Shown here: piece by piece, positions 12,301-20,785 of the stretch
Position numbering within the stretch: the first letter of the stretch is position 1
Layout of the letters: each line of letters opens with the position of its first letter
Origin: Anticarsia gemmatalis
Taxonomy: Eukaryota > Arthropoda > Insecta > Lepidoptera > Erebidae
Assembly (NCBI RefSeq): GCF_050436995.1
Contig: NC_134756.1
Span: forward strand, 1,612,001-1,676,000
DNA length: 64,000 bases
Reading direction: 5' to 3'
Position numbers and translations under genes: made by a program
The notes under the pieces: model-generated
The model's input: only the letters and a program-made list of their open reading frames with translations
What the model was told of the DNA's origin: nothing
The model's database searches: none

Positions 12301-15300
12301 TGGACTCGTCCTCCGAGGGCCGCACCGTCAGCGTGTGCCGGAAGTCCAGAGGAGACGAGATCGTATCCTTCTTGAGGAGCTTTATCTTACTGAATTTGCC
12401 TGAAACAACATAATTTCTGAAAGTTAGAATCGGTAAAATATTATTACTTTTAACTTTACAGTTAAAATTGTAGTAATATTCTAAAAAAAAACCCGGTAAT
12501 AAAGAGGTCATTACTCCCGAATCATCTAATACACCTGTTCTCACAAAAAATACAGGGTGACTTTTATAACACTAAAAACCTCGCAGGACTAGATAGCTTA
12601 CATCATAAGCAACAATTTTTGTTCTATGAGTTTTAATATAACTCAATACATGAAGAAAGGAACGATTTTTCAAGTTTTTATCTATTCTTTTATATCTATC
12701 AGCGCTACCACATCATTATCCCCGCGCGTCACAGGCGAAGCAGTTTATATTATCCTTAAGAGTTATGAACATTCGAGCGGTCACTAAGTTAATATTTTAT
12801 TTTTGTATGAAAATTTTGTAAGACATTATCAAAATTGTTAGAGCACTTCTTTACTAATAATGTCAGTTATCTATCCCGTGATATTTGGCATTTTACTAAT
12901 AAGCCTGTATAGCACAGAATCACACATACAAACATACATAACATCACGCCTTCTTCTTATAGGGGCAGGCAGAGACCAGATCATTGTTTCAAATCATTTA
13001 TTATATTAATTAAAATTTCATTCACAGTACTCAACCCATACAAAAAAAGTAAGTATGCCCAAATGACGTGAATAAATTCAAAGTCATCTGATTATAGCAT
13101 ACTTAACATAATATTTCATAACTTGTACTAATTTGTGACCAGCTGAGGCTAGAACAGCAACCATGTGCAAGGCCACTGTCAAATACTAAGCAGGCTAGTG
13201 GGTCAATGTTGCTGACTCATGGAGAAAACCGAATTATGTTGTTAGTATGCAAAAGATATGACGATATTGTTACTATACAAATCTAGTATGTGTGTGCTGC
13301 TATGCATAAAATAGACAATAAGGATCTACACTTATATTTTTTTATCATAGTCAAAAGTTGGTTGGTTGGAAATAACCCCGAGATTTGTTGTCTACAATGT
13401 TTAGTGTTACCTCAATAGCTTAAAATACTAAAACATTTTTGAAAACCTGTATTAAATTATTAAAAACGCACTGTGAGCTGGAGAATAAAACATGAATCAC
13501 TTATGCCTGGTTTCTGAGTACATTTAGCGGTAGTTTATCTATTCATTATCGTTTTATATGAGTTTTAACACTATATAATAGATAAACTTCTGCTAAATGC
13601 ACCTCAGAAACCGGGGGTTAAGAAATGCTAAACTAAGCTTTACATTCGTTTTGAACTTAAAACCTAAAACCTAAATTCCAGTAAGTTAAGTTGCCGGCTA
13701 TACTGAAACAGGCATTATTCTTTCGCAATAAAAAAAGCAGTATGTTGACAGCAAAACTAATGATTCCGAGTACAATTTTACTACTTCCCCAACAATTTTT
13801 TTTGACCCGAAACTGATGAAAAATTACCTTTCCGTTTATTAGGCTGCGGCGGTTGATTATGCGACATGTTGCTCGCAAAGATCAGTATATGCAGCTCCCT
13901 GGCAACAAGGTCGATCTCTCTCATCTCCAGTTCTCGTTCCTTTTGCGCGAGGTTCTGTTCCATCAGGCGTTGTTTCAGCTGAGCTCGAGTCAGCTCCTCT
14001 TCACGGCAGCGGAGCTCCTGAAAGTATACGAAAGGAGATATTAGTAGGAGTATGTGAAAGTGTTTTAGGTACGGAGAGTTAATTTTGTTGTATATGTTAC
14101 TGTAAAAGCCCGAACGGTGGTAAATCCTAAGATTTTCCGGTATAACCTAAGATTTACCAACTCGCAATGGTAAAAGTCCGAACAATTATTTTATTTCGAA
14201 CTTTTACCTATATTCACTTGATGATGTCGAGATGTCGCCGGAGCCCCGCTTCGCGGGGCTCCTCCTTCTGGGTGGTTAAAAAAAAATATCCACGAAGGCT
14301 AAGGTGGGAGCTTCGCTTCGCTCGCTCCCACCTTAGCCTTCTAACCTAACCTACACATGTCGCTTTGCCCAAAACTCCTTCTTTATAACTATGTCACAGT
14401 GTATAATTATACCGTGAAATAGTTATAAACATAGTTATGAAGGAGGATTTTTTTATATATCGTAACATAGTTTTTAAACTCCGGCTTGTTCGGACTTTTA
14501 CCATTGAGAGTTGGTAAATCTTAGGTTTTACCGGAAAATCTTAGGATTTACCACTGGTCGGGCTTTTACAGTAACATATATAAGTATATAAATATGAACG
14601 TATACGTAGATATAGTACACGAATACGTGCTTAAATGTCAAAATACGAATACGATAAACCAATCTGCTTTAAATATAAAAATTAAGGGTAAATAAACGCT
14701 AAATATAACTGAATGCGTTAAAAATATAATATTTAAGCAAACATATCAGTGTAATAAATAAGAATTTCGTGTTATTTATGTAATGTTATGCTTTGAAACA
14801 AAGCGTGCCAAGAAGAGGGCGACACACACATATATTTGAAAAACTATTTCAAAAAAATCTGAGAGATGAAATTGTCTTATTTCGGTGACAATATTTATTA
14901 ATAAAAACATAATAATGCGCTATTTGTAACTCAAACTCTGATTTCCGCATTTCTGAAAAAGTATCGGTTAGTTTATCAGAAAGAATATTGGCAGCTGGCA
15001 TTAACTATCTGATACACTATTCAAAACTTGACTTTGAAAAATTTGACCCATTAGTGTCCCACTGCTGGGCAAGGCACTCCCTCCGTAAAGAGGGAGTTAG
15101 GCCGTCCACTGTTGATTATGAGAGAAGTAAAAGTATACGAGTTTTTTAGAACAGTACCTACTTGAAGATAATATGTGCAGTCTTGAACCTGCACTTGGCT
15201 AGCACGTACAACAGTATGAAAGTAACAACTTGTAAAACTTAAAATCAATAAGAAATACTGAATAAATGAAAAAATACTAACATACATAAACTAAAGATAG

Positions 15301-18300
15301 ATAATTACAACACAACTCTATGAACGGTCACTAACCTCCTCTATAGTTTTGCATTCCTATTCGCAAGCATTATGAATGAAAATACATATTTATTAGTTAA
15401 TAACAGTTATTTTAGCTTAGTGTTAGTTTACAAATATTAAACATTTCAATAGGATATATGCATGTGATTGACAGACAGTTGATAGAAATTACCTTAAAGT
15501 GAAATGTATTAAAGAGAACACTGGATTTATGAGTGACGTATCTTAATCAAGGAAACTTATATATTTATTATCTTGATTTCTTAATTACAATAATGTTTTA
15601 AGCAGTTGCCTTTTTAAGCAAGGAGATTTTTAGCTTAGAATATTAGTATGAAGGTTGCTTACTCACTTAAATTATTTATCAACAAGTTACTAAAGCTCTC
15701 TAAGATTTATACAGATTATGAAACACCAAACTTTAATTTGCTTGAAATATTTGATTTACAATCCTGTCATGCATATTTCCTATTGTTAAAAATAGCTTGC
15801 TTAAAAGGTGCAAAGTTACCCAAAATGTGCTTTTCTGGCATAACGTCAGCCAAGCAGTAGTGTTATTTTGTGGCGAATTAAGGATCTTATGATTTTGCCA
15901 AACTTTGTAATAAGTTGGCAAGTATATATCTGATGAAATGATAATGAAAGTAGAAGTAGATGTACCTTAAGGGCCTGCATTACAAGAAAACATTTACATA
16001 CTAAACAAGTAGGTTAAAATGCCTTGAAAAGTACTAAAGATCTAAAAAGAGTATGATAATACGAAAAATAGGTAAATATCACATCTAATAAAAAAATACA
16101 GCAGTAAACAGTTTCAATATCTATAATAAATGTTTGTTTCTAAATATTACTAAGAAAAACCAAACTAGAGAATAAAAATGCAGACCCTCATGGTAGAAGT
16201 ATTTAAAATGTCATTCTCCCCTTATTATAAAATATGAATAAATACGGAAGACAGAGAACCAAATAAAATGTTACAACTCCTGTCTAATGTAATTGGTTAG
16301 TTTGAGACGTGAAGAAGCATTTAGGGAGTTATTACGCGGGTAGTTCTCTACCTTCCTTTAAAAATCCCCTCAGGATCCTCCCCCCCCCCCACTTTACCTT
16401 CTCCTTCCTCCTCAGATCCCGAAGCACCTCCTCGATCTCCAGCCGCCAGCCATCCTGCATAGTGTGGAAGGACTCGTGCGGCGCGCGCGTGAATTCTGAC
16501 TGCTTGATACAGTCTAACTGTTCCAGAATCTCAGGGAATAGTGGCCTCTCCCGAGGGTTTGAACGCCAGCAGGCTGGAACAATGTATATGGAGTTTTAGA
16601 CGGCTGGATAGTGGTGCATTTTTTGGAGGATTTAGTAATATATCAGATATTTGCCGTATAGAGAGTCTAGGTGGGATTTAAAGTATTGTAAAAGATCTAT
16701 AGCAATCCGTTTATTTTAATTGTTTTCTTTAGGTTGCTTGTTGGCTTTATTAATATTATAGATTATAGATTTCAGAGTAATGTGAGCATGGTATTTTAGA
16801 CTCCTTAATAAGCCCAAATTGCCACAACTAGTGGTTATGGTTGTACTTAATCTTAATGAACTTTGTAATCACACTGCATTAATAATTCTTTTTATTTTCT
16901 ACTATCTATACAAACGTATTTGTTACTGTCATAATAATGTTCTTTACAATCTTTGAATGAATCTCAGCTACAGTCATCAAAGCTAATTAACCTTTAGGCT
17001 CTTTACAAAATGTCTAACCCAAGATCAATTCAAGTGACACAAAACCACTCAGTCATAAAAGTCAATAACTTTTATGACCGAGTGTTTCAAATTTCGATTA
17101 GCAATCAAATAGTCATAAGTAGTGAAAGGCTGGTCTATAGCCTTAGGTCATACTTATATGAGACGTAATGGAACCAAACTTGTCGAGGTATATTGAAACG
17201 CTTCGCAAAAACGAAGTATGGATACAGATTCTTTAATACAGTAGTATTTGTACAGGAAATCAATATTCATATTATAAATCCTAATGTTGCCTGTGTGTTG
17301 TTCTTACACGGCTAAACATCTGAAGAGATTGTGATAAAATGTTGCATAAAGATACTTAAAGATGAAACTTACGCTTCTAATTTATTTTAAATCTTTTCAA
17401 AACTATTGAAATAGGATTAATAAGAGTGCCCCTAACTGTGGTCACTTCATGGCAAGTGGCCATCAATATAACCAAGCGTCCCTAGCAGTTCCTTCCGATT
17501 TTGTTTAAATGCTCTCATGTTATATGTAGATTTTTGACACTTCAGACACAGCCAAGGTAGATTTCATGGTGAATCAAAACACTATGTGAAATTTTTTAGT
17601 CATCATTAGTGTCAAAAACAGCTTTCTATCTTTCAGTCGCAAAATAATAGCACACCTGTGCTACCTATGCGGTCAAGCAATGCTGAATTTATTATACTTT
17701 TTATTTTGGTATTTTTCATTTCTGGTAACTCATTTTCTTCAAAATTGGACTCAAGTAAGTATATCCTTCTTCACTAGAGGCACAGTAACTCGTTAGAAAC
17801 TTTAAGTTAACCGCTACACATCAGAAAATTGTAGAGTACGACATAACTGAAACTATTGTTCTCGCCATCTTACCTTCCATAAGAACCCTCCAGGGTTCAG
17901 GACAAGTACTAGGTATGGGCAGTGTGAGTTTGTTGACGGCGACGCCGTACGCCACGGCGAGGGCGTCTATCCCCTTGTACGGCGTCTCGCCGGTGAGCAG
18001 CTCCCACAGCAGCACGCCGTACGACCACACGTCCGACGCGTGGGAGAACGTCGAGTGTTTTATCACCTGGAAAAATAAGATGAGGTGTTAAAGTGGTTAT
18101 TTATGATACATACTCGTACATATTTAAGCCATAATGTGCTCAGTATAATATAATTTACATCCAAAGGTGCATTTCGCCAAATTCTTACTGAAATTTTCAA
18201 CAGAAAGAATACACGACTATTTTTTTTTTGTGTATTTGTTCTCATAAAAAGAAACTACTAAGGGTTAATTACAGTTCATACATAAGTTTTAAATAGAAAT

Positions 18301-20598
18301 TAGTTTACAAGTTTTAAAGATTGAAAATTAGACATCAAAGTTAAGGTAGGTGACGGTTTTTGGCACAGCAGGTACCTACCTACACGTTAGAACAGTACTG
18401 TGCACACACAGCATTTGAAGTCTTGAAGAATGTATGGATAATTTTATTGTGCAGAAAATAAAAATACTTTAGGCACAACAAATATAAATTGTCTATATTT
18501 AGCCAAGCCAAATAAAAAATAACTTTGCATATAATTTAATCTCGCTTGTCAACTGGCAACAAAAACACCACCAGAAAGCAGAAATAACTTAGGTTAAGAT
18601 CCTGAAACTTGACAAGTGAGACAAAAAACCGTCGATTCGCAGACAGACTGGATCCGGATTCCACTTCGATACAACGCAATATTGCGCCTCGGGCGTATAT
18701 AAATAATATCACTATCGCTACTTGTTATACTTGTAAAATATATCGTCCTTCGCCGAATCTGTTTGGCCGTCTATAGTGGCTGATCTTGAGGTCTCACGTT
18801 CGATTTTTGGATCAAGTGAAGTACTACTGGTCTTTTCTAGTTTTTACTAGATTATTTCCTAGTAGAAGTCCGGAGTTCAGTAACGTGCCCGGTAAATAGC
18901 AAAAGACTCGTCTCTTATTATATGGAACTTGACATTGGCAAGGGCACAAAGTCTGTGTATTTCATACACCTCTGAAAGCACCTTCAGATATAACCAGTGT
19001 GATACTTACTATGTTTTTAGCATGACACAACGTGGTTGAAAGCATTTAGCGTAAAAATCAGGATTAATGTAAATAAGCTAAAGTATGAAGATGATTGTTG
19101 CAGATGACGAAAAAAATTAATGGTAGAAGAAGAATGTCTCTTGCTCCCCAAAAATTAGTTTTGTAAAATTTAAAAGAGAGAAGTTACAGTCAGCTGACCT
19201 ATCAAAGGCAATGTGTGCTGTTAGTCTCTAGTCTCCAAATGAAAGTAAAGCCTAGGTAATTAATTCATAACGTATTGATTCAGTTCAGGGTCATTGGAAG
19301 GCATCGCACATCGATTCCGATCTGGCGACCTTGGCGTCTTCTGTAGGAGTAACTGGACGTGTTTGACTGTCACACGTTGGTGTACTTAATGTATTATGAG
19401 CAAGGATTATTTGAATAATGTTGTTAATGTGAAGGAGATTGTTTAGGCTTAAGGCTGTATCAATGCTGCTGGTTAAGGATATTCGCCGATGTTCGTTCTA
19501 TCACTTATCTAAAAGTACTTACCAGCTTTATTAAATTAGGTAATAAAAAGTCATGTTTATTGGCAATCAATATCAATCTTAATATTCAGGATGCGAAAGT
19601 TCGACTCTGGTAAACTTTAACAAGTTTTCTGATCAATTTTAGCATGAAGATACTCGAAAATCAGCGATCAAATTCGAATTAAAATGTGGTATCAAGCCAA
19701 GCAACTAAAGCCTAAAGCAACTTTATTTTTCAAAAATTATAAAGTGGCTGAAATATTGAAACATTTAGCTAGTTTCTCATAAGTGCTGTAATAATCACTC
19801 AGAAACATAGTTTAAAATCGTGCCAAGTTAAAGTTTTTACTATCGTGCTAAGCCAAGCCTTACCTTATTCCACGTCAATGTTGATTCTAATCTATACTAT
19901 AAGTGTACAGTAAAGCATTATAATAAACAATAGTTCCTATTTATAGCGTGGTGCAAGTAGGGCTAGGTCAGACACGAGTGGGGGCTAAGATTGTGGCCTA
20001 TTTCTTAGACGAGCTTCCAAGTGGCTAATGCATTTTGCTTTCGTTTTTTCCACGTTGAGATAAAACTGCAGAGATTTTTTTCTAAGATTTCTGTTAAAAC
20101 TCATGCAGTGAAACGATAACCTGCGCTCATGATTTGGAGAAGCGCATCCCTTCTAGATTATCTTTTACTTAATTATTATCAAGCAGAGCTTCCTTTAATT
20201 ATCATCTATCTTTCACCTTCTGGAACACTTCTTCTGGTGGCTTAGTTCAGATCAGATCAGAAGACTGTTTGTGAACTAGCACTACAAGACGATGACGCTT
20301 CGTAGGTATATCAGTCCATCAGTGACCAAGACCGATGCAGCTACGTCAAAACGTCAGGCAATAAAAAGGTAACGTAAAATTTAGGATTATAATCGTATAT
20401 AAGGCCTATCTGAGAATTTTGTCTCTGTGAGTGTCTCAAGTAAGATATATTTAAGTACCTCAGGTGGCATCCACGCGTAGGTCCCGGCAGCAGACATCCT
20501 GGTGGTCTTGTACACCTCGCGGGCGAGGCCGAAGTCTGTGATCTTGAGCGTCTTGTCCTCCAGCGTGTCATCCGGCAGGATGGCCTCGCTTAGCAGAA
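2439..20598 (-). CDS. slpr: Mixed-lineage MAP3K slipper (5' part missing), long isoform, 10 exons
   Basis: This is a Ser/Thr MAP kinase kinase kinase of the MLK family. In flies Slpr acts in the cytoplasm downstream of Rac/Cdc42 and activates the MKK4/MKK7-JNK cascade. Joining 20598-20459, 18066-17874, 16573-16398, 14017-13828, 12399-12229, 11955-11794, 5859-5770, 4400-4265, 3766-3643 and 3329-2439 gives one open frame of 757 residues. The first codon is split, with its G in an upstream exon. Visible features in order are DFG, the activation loop TTRMSAAGTYAWMPPE, kinase subdomains IX-XI, a coiled coil, the CRIB motif ISSPLDFRHTLTV, the block KGKTWGPSTVHQR and a low-complexity tail. The CRIB and KGKTWGPST block separate it from DLK (wnd) and ZAK kinases. 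The SH3 domain, Gly-loop, catalytic Lys and HRD are not in the window. Exon borders are inferred from splice consensus, phase and family similarity; there is no transcript evidence here. Confidence 0.93.
3330..3642 (-). other. slpr: slpr last intron, with a 13-bp inverted repeat around a CRE/ATF-Jun site
   Basis: This is a short 313-bp intron. Perfect 13-bp arms at 3433-3445 and 3488-3500 (accaggacattaa and its complement) bracket a 42-base loop. The loop carries the palindrome TGACGTCA at 3457-3464. Nothing else is seen. Confidence 0.6.
3643..3766 (-). CDS. slpr: slpr exon, long isoform
   Basis: The exon has 124 bases. The acceptor is ttacag before 3766 and the donor is TCACCT|gttagt after 3643. 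The first base completes an Arg codon (CG+A). It encodes AEIEPEPLSTSVYEGFGYAH then NTYHGPTRHLRAPLNAITGSP and leaves in phase 0. The donor (gttagt) is non-optimal but acceptable, and the phase fits the last exon. No domain is recognised. Confidence 0.84.
3767..4264 (-). other. slpr: slpr intron, 498 bp
   Basis: This is AT-rich intron sequence between two phase-matched exons. I see no gene, repeat or RNA feature in it. Confidence 0.7.
4265..4400 (-). CDS. slpr: slpr exon, long isoform: hydrophobic IELVLYNMAALL segment
   Basis: The exon has 136 bases. The acceptor is tttcag before 4400 and the donor is CATCG|gtgagt after 4265. It encodes YKFKKPSIIELVLYNMAALL followed by GGVAAGYDVRVSNVSPLHP. Within an otherwise polar, low-complexity tail this is a compact, apparently ordered segment with alternating hydrophobic residues. 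That suggests a conserved short domain or interaction helix. It is too short and polar at its ends to be a convincing membrane span. I cannot name the domain. Confidence 0.86.
4401..5769 (-). other. slpr: slpr intron, 1.4 kb
   Basis: This is AT-rich intron sequence. Short open frames on the plus strand (4936-5127, 5320-5526) have no codon bias or recognisable similarity. No repeat was recognised. Confidence 0.65.
5770..5859 (-). CDS. slpr: slpr exon, long isoform: first exon of the long tail
   Basis: The exon has 90 bases. The acceptor is tatacag before 5859 and the donor is CGAAG|gtgagt after 5770. It encodes (D)FSPDDWGPEFPLSSSSRYA then IPMPTLYSTEG. It enters with AC, completing the split Asp codon, and leaves in phase 1. 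An alternative donor inside it (CTAG|gtacgc) would break the phase match with the next exon, so the distal donor was chosen. No domain is recognised. Confidence 0.85.
6745..6800 (-). repeat. tRNA-related box B remnant
   Basis: On the minus strand gtgggttcgatacccatgtc fits a box B with its T-stem. No acceptor stem or anticodon arm can be drawn, so it is a SINE fragment and not a tRNA gene. Confidence 0.35.
7141..7185 (-). repeat. Lepidoptera dispersed repeat fragment
   Basis: ctttccctcgtttgggataa then gacccttgcctagcaatggg is the reverse of the 22527 family. Confidence 0.5.
8307..8384 (+). repeat. Diverged dispersed repeat, copy 1
   Basis: cttattttcaccaaaatcgg and tctttttcactagaggcaca align with 17711-17788 at moderate identity. 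The family is not recognised. Confidence 0.45.
10222..10316. mobile_element. 95-bp MITE with aagtgtcagg termini
   Basis: Ten-base inverted termini (aagtgtcagg and cctgacactt) enclose gtttatcagaaggaatttcg. The same inner motif recurs at 38489-38570, with the right terminus preserved, and in degraded form at 14965-15014. That makes a three-copy family within the window. Confidence 0.65.
10694..10799. repeat. Small foldback with 16-bp perfect arms
   Basis: aattatatttggctaa at 10694-10709 is exactly complementary to 10784-10799. The 74-base interior is AT-rich. This is probably a decayed MITE. Confidence 0.55.
11200..11494 (-). other. slpr: Inferred 3' UTR of slpr short isoform
   Basis: Downstream of the stop at 11495 the sense strand stays partly GC-rich, with a CpG-dense block at 11221-11330, before returning to AT-rich intron-like sequence. 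This fits a transcribed terminal exon. No canonical AATAAA is close; the first clear one on the sense strand is near 10577. The poly(A) site is therefore unknown. Confidence 0.4.
11495..11955 (-). CDS. slpr: slpr short-isoform terminal exon (donor not used), 99-residue alternative tail
   Basis: The same exon left unspliced at 11794 stays open for 99 more codons to TAG at 11495-11497. The predicted visible product is 443 residues. The tail begins GNAPRRPARPPPRPPHKRAG, a proline-rich stretch, then SSDDLHADDAPRRNRFLLCP, and ends DTQDLLADD. GC content and GC-ending codons remain as high as in the accepted exon, and GC-rich DNA continues past the stop to about 11220. Both points favour a real transcribed terminal exon over chance retention. 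The CRIB and kinase parts would be kept and the whole 413-residue long tail lost. I do not recognise a domain in it. Confidence 0.66.
11794..11955 (-). CDS. slpr: slpr exon, long isoform: KGKTWGPST block
   Basis: The exon has 162 bases. The acceptor is ttccag before 11955 and the donor is GCAG|gtaacg after 11794. It encodes PADGVKGKTWGPSTVHQRSR, a block shared with fly Slpr (family knowledge), then RFSSSAPDLPPATRHAA. It ends in phase 1 with G, which the exon at 5859 completes with AC to give Asp. The phase match over the 5.9-kb intron is the main support for this junction. If the donor is ignored, the frame stays open to 11495 (separate entry). Confidence 0.86.
12229..12399 (-). CDS. slpr: slpr exon: CRIB motif (Rac/Cdc42 binding)
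   Basis: The exon has 171 bases. The acceptor is tttcag before 12399 and the donor is GCCC|gtacgt after 12229. It encodes GKFSKIKLLKKDTISSPLDF then RHTLTVRPSEDESS. The I-S-x-P-x-x-F-x-H core is the CRIB consensus; GTP-bound Rac or Cdc42 binding here relieves MLK autoinhibition. The final AKDTPPGSPAIMRAIA matches the Pro/Ser segment that follows CRIB in the family. Another GT four bases further on (12224-12223) would shift the frame and was not chosen. Confidence 0.92.
12921..12993 (-). mobile_element. LINE 3' tail (REVC.DR family), reverse fragment
   Basis: acatacataacatcacgcct followed by taggggcaggcagagacca matches the tail consensus in reverse. Confidence 0.5.
13505..13619. mobile_element. 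MITE with ccggtttctgag termini
   Basis: The left arm from 13506 (cctggtttctgagtacattt, agcggtagtttatctatt) and the right arm ending at 13617 are reverse complements with several mismatches over about 38 bp, separated by about 35 bp of AT-rich DNA. The length is about 115 bp, with no coding capacity. It sits in a slpr intron. Confidence 0.65.
13828..14017 (-). CDS. slpr: slpr exon: leucine-zipper coiled coil
   Basis: The exon has 190 bases. The acceptor is tttcag before 14017 and the donor is AAAG|gtaatt after 13828. It encodes ELRCREEELTRAQLKQRL, MEQNLAQKERELEMREIDL and VARELHILIF. This is a charged heptad-rich helix matching the zipper region through which MLKs dimerise, a step needed for their activation. 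It closes with the basic stretch PNKRKG leading to the CRIB exon. Exon phases (0 in, 1 out) agree with both neighbours. Confidence 0.93.
14091..14580. mobile_element. Nested foldback element with 95-bp inverted termini
   Basis: The outer arms 14091-14185 and 14486-14580 are 95 bp each and reverse-complementary with about four mismatches. They start tatatgttactgtaaaagcc. Inside sit three further hairpins: 14240-14262 (10-bp stem, 3-base loop), 14295-14340 (17-bp perfect stem around a ttcgcttcgctc loop) and 14375-14445 (imperfect). No open reading frame of note is present, so it would be non-autonomous. It lies in the slpr intron between the zipper and kinase-end exons. The family is not recognised. 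Confidence 0.75.
14965..15014 (+). mobile_element. Degraded copy of the aagtgtcagg MITE family
   Basis: cggttagtttatcagaaaga aligns with the inner left part of the 10222 element; both termini are lost. Confidence 0.4.
15048..15110 (+). repeat. Lepidoptera dispersed repeat copy
   Basis: ccattagtgtcccactgctg, ggcaaggcactccctccg and gagggagttaggcc match the 22527 family. A short reverse piece (acctgcacttggctagc) follows at about 15188, so the copy may be rearranged. Confidence 0.6.
16398..16573 (-). CDS. slpr: slpr exon: end of kinase domain and start of coiled coil
   Basis: The exon has 176 bases. The acceptor is ttccag before 16573 and the donor is AAG|gtaaag after 16398. It encodes CWRSNPRERPLFPEILEQLD, which includes the conserved Arg of kinase subdomain XI. 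It then encodes FTRAPHESFHTMQDGW and the start of the helical region, EIEEVLRDLRRKEK. It ends in phase 0. The donor is followed eight bases into the intron by an uninterrupted run of 11 G on the sense strand (plus-strand C at 16380-16390). Confidence 0.94.
17046..17084. repeat. 17-bp hairpin
   Basis: cactcagtcataaaagt at 17046-17062 pairs with 17068-17084 with one mismatch and a 5-base loop. No other structure surrounds it. Confidence 0.6.
17711..17788 (+). repeat. Diverged dispersed repeat, copy 2
   Basis: ctcattttcttcaaaattgg and ccttcttcactagaggcaca align with 8307-8384. Confidence 0.45.
17874..18066 (-). CDS. slpr: slpr exon: kinase C-lobe, subdomains IX-X
   Basis: The exon has 193 bases. 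The acceptor is ttccag before 18066 and the donor is GAAG|gtaaga after 17874. It encodes the end of the P+1 loop (VIKHSTFSHASDVWSYG) and then LLWELLTGETPYKGIDALAV and the VNKLTLPIPSTCPEPW region. The invariant DVWSYGVLLWEL aspartate and the GETPYKG turn are present. It ends in phase 1 with G, completed by CC from the next exon to give Ala in MEACW. This stretch is nearly identical across animal MLKs. Confidence 0.95.
18067..20458 (-). other. slpr: slpr intron inside the kinase domain, 2.4 kb
   Basis: The intron interrupts the kinase domain directly after PPE. It holds a tRNA-derived SINE (18768-18976). I see no exon or RNA gene in the rest. Confidence 0.65.
18768..18976 (+). mobile_element. 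tRNA-derived SINE, diverged
   Basis: ggccgtctatagtggctgat then gaggtctcacgttcgatttt resembles box A and box B of an RNA polymerase III promoter. The body has gtccggagttcagtaacgtg, cccggtaaatagcaa and ggaacttgacattggcaagg, which I recognise from a common Lepidoptera SINE. It is in a slpr intron, opposite to the gene. Confidence 0.55.
20459..20598 (-). CDS. slpr: slpr exon: DFG and activation loop
   Basis: The exon has 140 coding bases. The acceptor is ttgcag before 20598 and the donor is GAG|gtactt after 20459. It starts two bases into a Val codon, so it continues the family's ..SSN-VLLSEA reading. It encodes DKTLKITDFGLAREVY, with the Mg-binding DFG, followed by TTRMSAAGTYAWMPPE. The Thr-Thr-x-x-Ser cluster is where MLKs autophosphorylate in the activation loop, and PPE replaces the usual APE, as in fly Slpr. 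A Met in this frame just upstream (20614) lies in the intron and is not a real start. Confidence 0.95.
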
Positions 20599-20687
20599 CT
20601 GCAAGTACAGACAAAATACTACATTAATATTTAGAAAAATATTTAAGAAATATGTAACACCTGGTGACTGTATGACAAGATGTATGC

Positions 20688-20785
20688 ATGTGAATGAAGC
20701 AAGGGAAGTTTGTAGGGATCGTAGTACGTGGCGTTCCTTGGTATTTGCCTTCGCCTAGTGGTAAAACGTGTGATTTTATGTCGGC
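20688..20785 (+). mobile_element. LINE 3' tail (REVC.DR family)
   Basis: The fragment matches the motif gtgaatgaagcaagggaagt, ttgt.gggatcgta..acgtggcgtt, and ends near a gtgatttta tail. In better copies this stretch reads VNEAREVC.DRTKWR.LVSAYP, the C terminus of a Lepidoptera LINE endonuclease-reverse transcriptase by my recollection of the family. It is 5'-truncated and non-functional. Confidence 0.6.

Larger units (their letters stand above)
12400..13827 (-). other. slpr: slpr intron, 1.4 kb, with MITE and LINE tail
   Basis: This is AT-rich intron holding a reverse LINE-tail fragment (12921-12993) and an inverted-repeat MITE (13505-13619). No coding potential is seen. Confidence 0.65.
14018..16397 (-). 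other. slpr: slpr intron, 2.4 kb, with nested foldback element
   Basis: The intron contains the nested inverted-repeat element 14091-14580, a MITE fragment (14965-15014) and a Lepidoptera repeat copy (15048-15110). The donor end carries an 11-base G run on the sense strand. The rest is unremarkable AT-rich DNA. Confidence 0.65.
16574..17873 (-). other. slpr: slpr intron, 1.3 kb
   Basis: This is AT-rich intron with a strong 17-bp hairpin at 17046-17084 and a copy of a dispersed repeat (17711-17788) related to 8307-8384. No coding signal is seen. Confidence 0.65.
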
